From contig JAEDMF010000086.1 in assembly GCA_016303175.1 (NCBI GenBank), positions 1-7,022 of the forward strand: DNA of 7,022 nucleotides, read 5' to 3'. How positions within the stretch are numbered: position 1 is the stretch's first letter; each line of letters begins with the position of its first letter. This stretch comes from Bacteroidales bacterium. GTDB lineage: Bacteria; Bacteroidota; Bacteroidia; Bacteroidales; UBA932. Positions 3,822 through 7,022 of this stretch are shown one piece after another. A program made the position numbers and the translations under genes. The notes beneath the pieces were generated by a model, which saw nothing but the letters and a program-made list of their open reading frames with translations, had not been told where the DNA came from and made no database searches.

Positions 3822-5966
3822 ATGATTGTGGAGTGTGTAATATCGCTTTGTTTGCTACGTGGGCTTACTGGGGAAATGGTCTTCGGTAAGGCATTTGACA
3901 CGGCGAATGTGGCTTCTGCGTATGCTGCAGCGGTGGAGAAGAGCGACGGCGGAGATGTTGAAAGGACGGATAGCCTTCGGGAGGTAGCCGGCGTAAAGGT
4001 CGGAGACTTGGTGGACAGCCTCCGGGCGGCGAAGGTTGACGGCAGGCGCAGAGAAGGGGCGCTGAACGGGCCGAATCCCCGGATGAGCGCGGCGAAAATG
4101 GAACTTATGGGCTTCAATACACCCGGTGAGGCAATACGCAACTTCAGCGGAGTAACTCTACTCGATTATGGAGGAGCCGGGGGCTTGCAGACGGTTTCGG
4201 TGCGAGGTTTCGGGTCGCAGCACACTGCCCTTTTTATTGACGGACTCAATTGCAGTGACTTGCAGACAGGAACGGCAGACTTGTCAATAGGCAATATAGC
4301 AGGCGCATACAGTGTCTCCCTGACCATAGGTGACAATGAGAATATTTTCAAGTCGGCTGCGCAGATGGTAGCGGCTTCCAGTGTGGTAATCAATTCCGAA
4401 AGGCCGGATTTCGGCAGCAAGGGGTATATGCTGGAGGGGCGGCTGAGTTACGGCTCATTTCGGACTGTGGAACCGTCGTTTGTGTATAGGCAGAGGCTAG
4501 GTAAAAGGAGTCATTTATCGGCATCAGTCAATTATCTTCACAGTCGGGGGGATTTTCCCTATCGGCTCCCGAATGATACGGATACGTTGCGGAGGCGGGA
4601 AGGAGGCGGTATAGACCGCCTGCGTCCCGCGCTCGACCTGACGGTCGGGCTGCGGGACGCTGAGCTGAAGGCGAAAGTCCTCTCGGACTTCGCCTTCAGC
4701 TCCCTTCCTGGCCCCGCCGTACTGCACGCCTCCAACGCAAGTGAAAGTCTTGATGACAAACACATTGCTGCCCTCGTTTCATATAAAAGAGAAAACTTCG
4801 GAGGCACCCGCAGAGAAGGGACAGAACAAGTCCACCAAGGCATAGCGGAAACAGGACGCTGGAGCGTCAGGACCCAACTCTCCTTCGACTGGCGCCACTG
4901 CCACTGGACAGATACATCCGGAATCTACACCGTTCCGGCCCAGGAAGACTACAAACAATTCCAGACAGGCCTCAGTGCGACTGCCCTCTGCCACATAATT
5001 TCCGGTTTGGACATCTCCATAGCCGAAGACTTCAGTGTGGGACACCTCGACACTACCCTGCCCGACTGTCCCTTCCCTACCAGAATAAGTTCCCTCAGCG
5101 CCCTATCCGCTGCATACCGTAAAGGCATACTCTCCTCCAGCGCCACACTCGCCTTTTCCTGCCTACACGACTTTGTACGCAGCGGCGAAGAAAGCGGCAC
5201 GAGATACCACTTCTGTCCATCGCTGAACTGCTCTCTTGGCCTACCCTATGGTCTGCGCCTACGCGTTTCTGTGCGGGACAGCTACAGAGCCCCGAGTTTC
5301 AATGATCTGTATTGGACAAGAATAGGCACACGATCCCTGCGCAGCGAAAAAGCGTTTCAAAGCAATTTTGGCCTGCTATGGAAAGGTGATTGGCAGCAAA
5401 TCTCCGCCGAGGCAAGCGCTGACGCATACTGCAATCTCGTGAGGGACAAAATAGTAGCAAGCCCAAGCCTCTTTATATGGTCTATGCACAACATAGGGAA
5501 AGCCCTGATGGGAGGGTGCGACTTGAATGCCTCCGCCCACATACAACCTTTTGCAAATCAAAAGAATATAAGCATAGACCTGAACGGCTCATATAGTTTT
5601 CTACAGGCTATGGACATCAGTGACCCCGAAGCAGCCAACTACCGCCACCAGATTCGCTACATTCCGCGCAACAGCGGCAATGCAGGCATAGCCCTGAGCA
5701 CCCCCTGGTTCAGGTTAAGCTACTCCGTCGTTGCTGTGGGCCAGAGATGGTTCCACGATGAGAACACCATACGTTCCAGAATGGCTCCCTACTCGGACCA
5801 CCGGCTCAGCCTCGGCCACGACTTCCGCATCAGCAGGCACGGCATAGTCCTGTCGCTGAGGGCCGAAGCAATGAATCTCGGAGGTGAGAACTACGAAATA
5901 ATTCGGTCCTACCCCATGCCGGGCAGACATTACCGAATAAGTTTAACAATAAAACACAATCCTTAA
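3822..5966 (+). CDS. BtuB-like TonB-dependent outer-membrane receptor
   Basis: A 714-aa TonB-dependent receptor that would import a scarce ligand across the outer membrane using TonB/ExbBD energy. The plug domain spans about residues 88-195. It begins RMSAAKMELMGFNTPGEAIR and contains FSGVTLLDYGGAGGLQTVSV, VRGFGSQHTALFIDGL and SLTIGDNENIF, the pattern of Bacteroidota BtuB-like receptors. The rest is a beta barrel with alternating hydrophobic strands, a conserved SSLPGPAVLHAS segment (293-304), YRAPSFNDLYW, and the C-terminal strand RSYPMPGRHYRISLTI. No N-terminal carboxypeptidase-like extension is present. ATG 3822 is the first possible start, because an in-frame TGA precedes it at 3816. The resulting signal peptide has no basic residue before its hydrophobic stretch and an Arg at 13, which is atypical. 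The next gene starts 3 nt after the stop. Composition flips inside the gene near 4680, and three tandem hairpins lie at 4604-4702. Cobalamin is the likeliest ligand by analogy, not proven. Confidence 0.88.
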   Translation: MIVECVISLCLLRGLTGEMVFGKAFDTANVASAYAAAVEKSDGGDVERTDSLREVAGVKVGDLVDSLRAAKVDGRRREGALNGPNPRMSAAKMELMGFNTPGEAIRNFSGVTLLDYGGAGGLQTVSVRGFGSQHTALFIDGLNCSDLQTGTADLSIGNIAGAYSVSLTIGDNENIFKSAAQMVAASSVVINSERPDFGSKGYMLEGRLSYGSFRTVEPSFVYRQRLGKRSHLSASVNYLHSRGDFPYRLPNDTDTLRRREGGGIDRLRPALDLTVGLRDAELKAKVLSDFAFSSLPGPAVLHASNASESLDDKHIAALVSYKRENFGGTRREGTEQVHQGIAETGRWSVRTQLSFDWRHCHWTDTSGIYTVPAQEDYKQFQTGLSATALCHIISGLDISIAEDFSVGHLDTTLPDCPFPTRISSLSALSAAYRKGILSSSATLAFSCLHDFVRSGEESGTRYHFCPSLNCSLGLPYGLRLRVSVRDSYRAPSFNDLYWTRIGTRSLRSEKAFQSNFGLLWKGDWQQISAEASADAYCNLVRDKIVASPSLFIWSMHNIGKALMGGCDLNASAHIQPFANQKNISIDLNGSYSFLQAMDISDPEAANYRHQIRYIPRNSGNAGIALSTPWFRLSYSVVAVGQRWFHDENTIRSRMAPYSDHRLSLGHDFRISRHGIVLSLRAEAMNLGGENYEIIRSYPMPGRHYRISLTIKHNP
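4604..4702. repeat. Three contiguous hairpins inside the receptor gene
   Basis: Hairpin A: AGGCGGT 4604-4610 with ACCGCCT 4615-4621, loop ATAG. Hairpin B: 4622-4638 with 4643-4660, 17 pairs including one G-T wobble, one bulged T at 4651, loop TGAC. Hairpin C: 4662-4680 with 4685-4702, 18 perfect pairs, one extra A in the left arm (the AAA at 4674-4676), loop TCTC. Only base 4661 lies between B and C, and A abuts B directly. The region encodes receptor residues 261-294, part of the barrel just before the conserved SSLPGP segment, and the reading frame is intact. Confidence 0.85.
4660..4700. other. Strand-composition (GC-skew) flip point
   Basis: Hand counts on the plus strand give G 219 and C 149 over 4021-4680, and G 130 and C 205 over 4681-5280. 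Both sides lie in the same gene and frame, so coding-strand bias cannot explain the change. The G-rich side extends back through the minus-strand hydrolase gene (G 120, C 76 over 2521-2880). The C-rich side continues into the lipoprotein gene, though more weakly after about 6400. A maximum of cumulative GC skew is the usual sign of a replication terminus region. Confidence 0.6.
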
Positions 5967-5969
5967 ACA

Positions 5970-7022
5970 ATGAAATGCAACAAGACCCTCAAGACAGTTG
6001 CCCTAATAGTATCAACTGTGCTTGTTCAGTCCTTTTTTTCAGCCTGCGAGAAAGTTGACATCACCCCCGACCCCATCGCCGTTGAAGGTAAAGCAATAAT
6101 CCTGAACAACGGCAACTGGGGCAGCAACGATGCCTGCATCACCCTTTATGATTTAACTGAGAATACCTCCCAGCCCTCTGCCTTCCTTCAGGCCAACAAT
6201 TACGGTCTTGGAGACATAGGTCAGGATATCTGCAAAGCAGCAGACGGGAAACTCTTTATTTCAGTATCAGGGTCCAAAACCGTATTTATGACTGACAACA
6301 CTCTGAAAGTGCAGTCTTCAATACCACTCGGTTTTCAGCCACGTTACTTTGCAGTCAACGGAAACGACATCTATGTTAGTCTGTACGAGGGCTATCTTGC
6401 TCATTTAAAGGACGGCAGATTTTACGGAATGACGAAGGTAGGTCCCAATCCCGAAGGGGTTGCCATATATGATGGAAAGGCGTATGTCGCCAATTCAGGA
6501 GGAATGGTTCAAAACGAACAGAAAGAGTATATCTATAACAACACAGTCAGTGTCGTTGACCTGAATAAATTCACCGAGACATCCACAATCACTGTCGGCA
6601 CAAATCCCCAGAAAGTTTGCGTGCTGGGCTCGGACATCTATGTGAACTGCTGGGGTAATTACAACGACATTCCCGCCGGTCTTTACCGCATACGCGGGAC
6701 GGAAGCTACCAGAATCCATCCAGAAGCACTTGCTGGGGTCTATTCAATAGCCTGCAAAGGGGACAGACTCTACGTGCTGTGCTGCACCTACGATGAAAAC
6801 TGGAATACGGTCGGCAGTGTAAAGGTCATAAACAAGGGGGATGAAGATAAGGTTATTACCCTCGTTGATAACATTGACCTTGCCTACTCCATTTCCGCAG
6901 GTTCAAATGGTTTTTATGTAGGATGCTCGGATTACACAACTGAAGGCAAGGTGCTGGCGTACAACACTAAGGGCGAATTGCTCTTCAGCACCCCGTCCTA
7001 CGGGCTGAACCCTCAGGCCGTT
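5970..7022 (+). CDS. BtuG-like YncE/DUF5074-type beta-propeller lipoprotein (3' end cut by window)
   Basis: A probable surface-exposed lipoprotein that would capture ligand on top of the receptor encoded just upstream, as BtuG does for cobalamin in Bacteroides. The visible 351 residues start MKCNKTLKTVALIVS, with a hydrophobic core and a lipobox FSAC giving lipidated Cys26. The mature protein opens with NNGNWGSNDACITLYD (46-61), typical of this family. Propeller blades recur as short strand motifs: GKLFISVSGSKTV (93-105), NDIYVSLYEG (132-141), GKAYVANSGG (169-178), SDIYVNCWGN (221-230), DRLYVLCC (265-272) and NGFYVGC (313-319). VGTNPQKV (209-216) is the YncE-like turn. The gene starts 3 nt after the receptor stop with no Shine-Dalgarno, suggesting translational coupling. 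It is not in the supplied ORF list because it runs off the edge without a stop. Nine other Cys accompany Cys26, unusually many for an exported propeller. Ligand identity is inferred from the pairing. Confidence 0.85.
   Translation, partial: MKCNKTLKTVALIVSTVLVQSFFSACEKVDITPDPIAVEGKAIILNNGNWGSNDACITLYDLTENTSQPSAFLQANNYGLGDIGQDICKAADGKLFISVSGSKTVFMTDNTLKVQSSIPLGFQPRYFAVNGNDIYVSLYEGYLAHLKDGRFYGMTKVGPNPEGVAIYDGKAYVANSGGMVQNEQKEYIYNNTVSVVDLNKFTETSTITVGTNPQKVCVLGSDIYVNCWGNYNDIPAGLYRIRGTEATRIHPEALAGVYSIACKGDRLYVLCCTYDENWNTVGSVKVINKGDEDKVITLVDNIDLAYSISAGSNGFYVGCSDYTTEGKVLAYNTKGELLFSTPSYGLNPQAV

Noticed and set aside
4604..4702. Hairpin cluster as a transcription terminator
   Set aside because: No T-run follows on either strand and the reading frame continues for over 420 codons to a conserved C-terminus.
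4559..4843. 94-codon minus-strand ORF across the hairpin cluster
   Set aside because: Hairpin symmetry keeps both strands open here; the peptide is low-complexity and unlike any known family.
4500..4900. XerCD dif site at the skew flip
   Set aside because: No 28-bp sequence with recognisable XerC and XerD half-sites was found by eye.
6495..6719. 74-codon minus-strand ORF
   Set aside because: It is a shadow of the lipoprotein gene, which has a start, lipobox and propeller motifs in the plus frame.

Overview
The window reads as a piece of a gut-type Bacteroidota chromosome, most likely order Bacteroidales. Four things support this. The TonB-dependent receptor is followed 3 nt later by a BtuG/YncE-like lipoprotein. 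Two promoter candidates carry the Bacteroidota -7 element TAnnTTTG. Most starts lack a Shine-Dalgarno sequence. The CNNM protein is the short type that ends after its CBS pair. Species cannot be fixed from the sequence alone. No CRISPR array, IS element, tRNA or rRNA was seen.

Layout: 1-187 has no supportable gene. 206-1318 (+) is a CNNM/DUF21-CBS membrane protein whose ATG lies almost on top of its promoter element. 1254-2060 (-) is a FecCD/BtuC-type ABC permease that lacks the family's first membrane segment. It converges on, and overlaps by 65 bp, the CNNM gene. Its GTG start overlaps the stop of 2054-2326 (-), a short ribosome hibernation factor (hpf/raiA). 2488-3573 (-) is an exported choloylglycine-hydrolase-family (bile salt hydrolase/penicillin acylase) enzyme. 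A 248-bp divergent intergenic region holds a promoter candidate and a structured leader. 3822-5966 (+) is a BtuB-like TonB-dependent receptor. 5970 to the window edge (+) is a BtuG-like beta-propeller lipoprotein, cut at its 3' end.

How the genes may work together: receptor plus surface propeller form an outer-membrane uptake pair of the kind used for cobalamin in Bacteroides. The FecCD permease belongs to the family that moves cobalamin, haem or siderophores across the inner membrane, but it is incomplete here and its binding protein and ATPase are not in the window. The bile-acid-type amidase is transcribed divergently from the receptor and points to a host-gut setting. The cobalamin assignment is an inference; no cobalamin riboswitch was found.

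Most unusual structure: inside the receptor gene, at 4604-4702, three hairpins stand back to back (arms of 7, 17 and 18 bp, each with a 4-nt loop) and pair almost every base of 99 nt. At the same place the strand composition flips within one reading frame. Hand counts give G 219 : C 149 over 4021-4680 and G 130 : C 205 over 4681-5280. One explanation is a replication-strand switch, as at a chromosome terminus.
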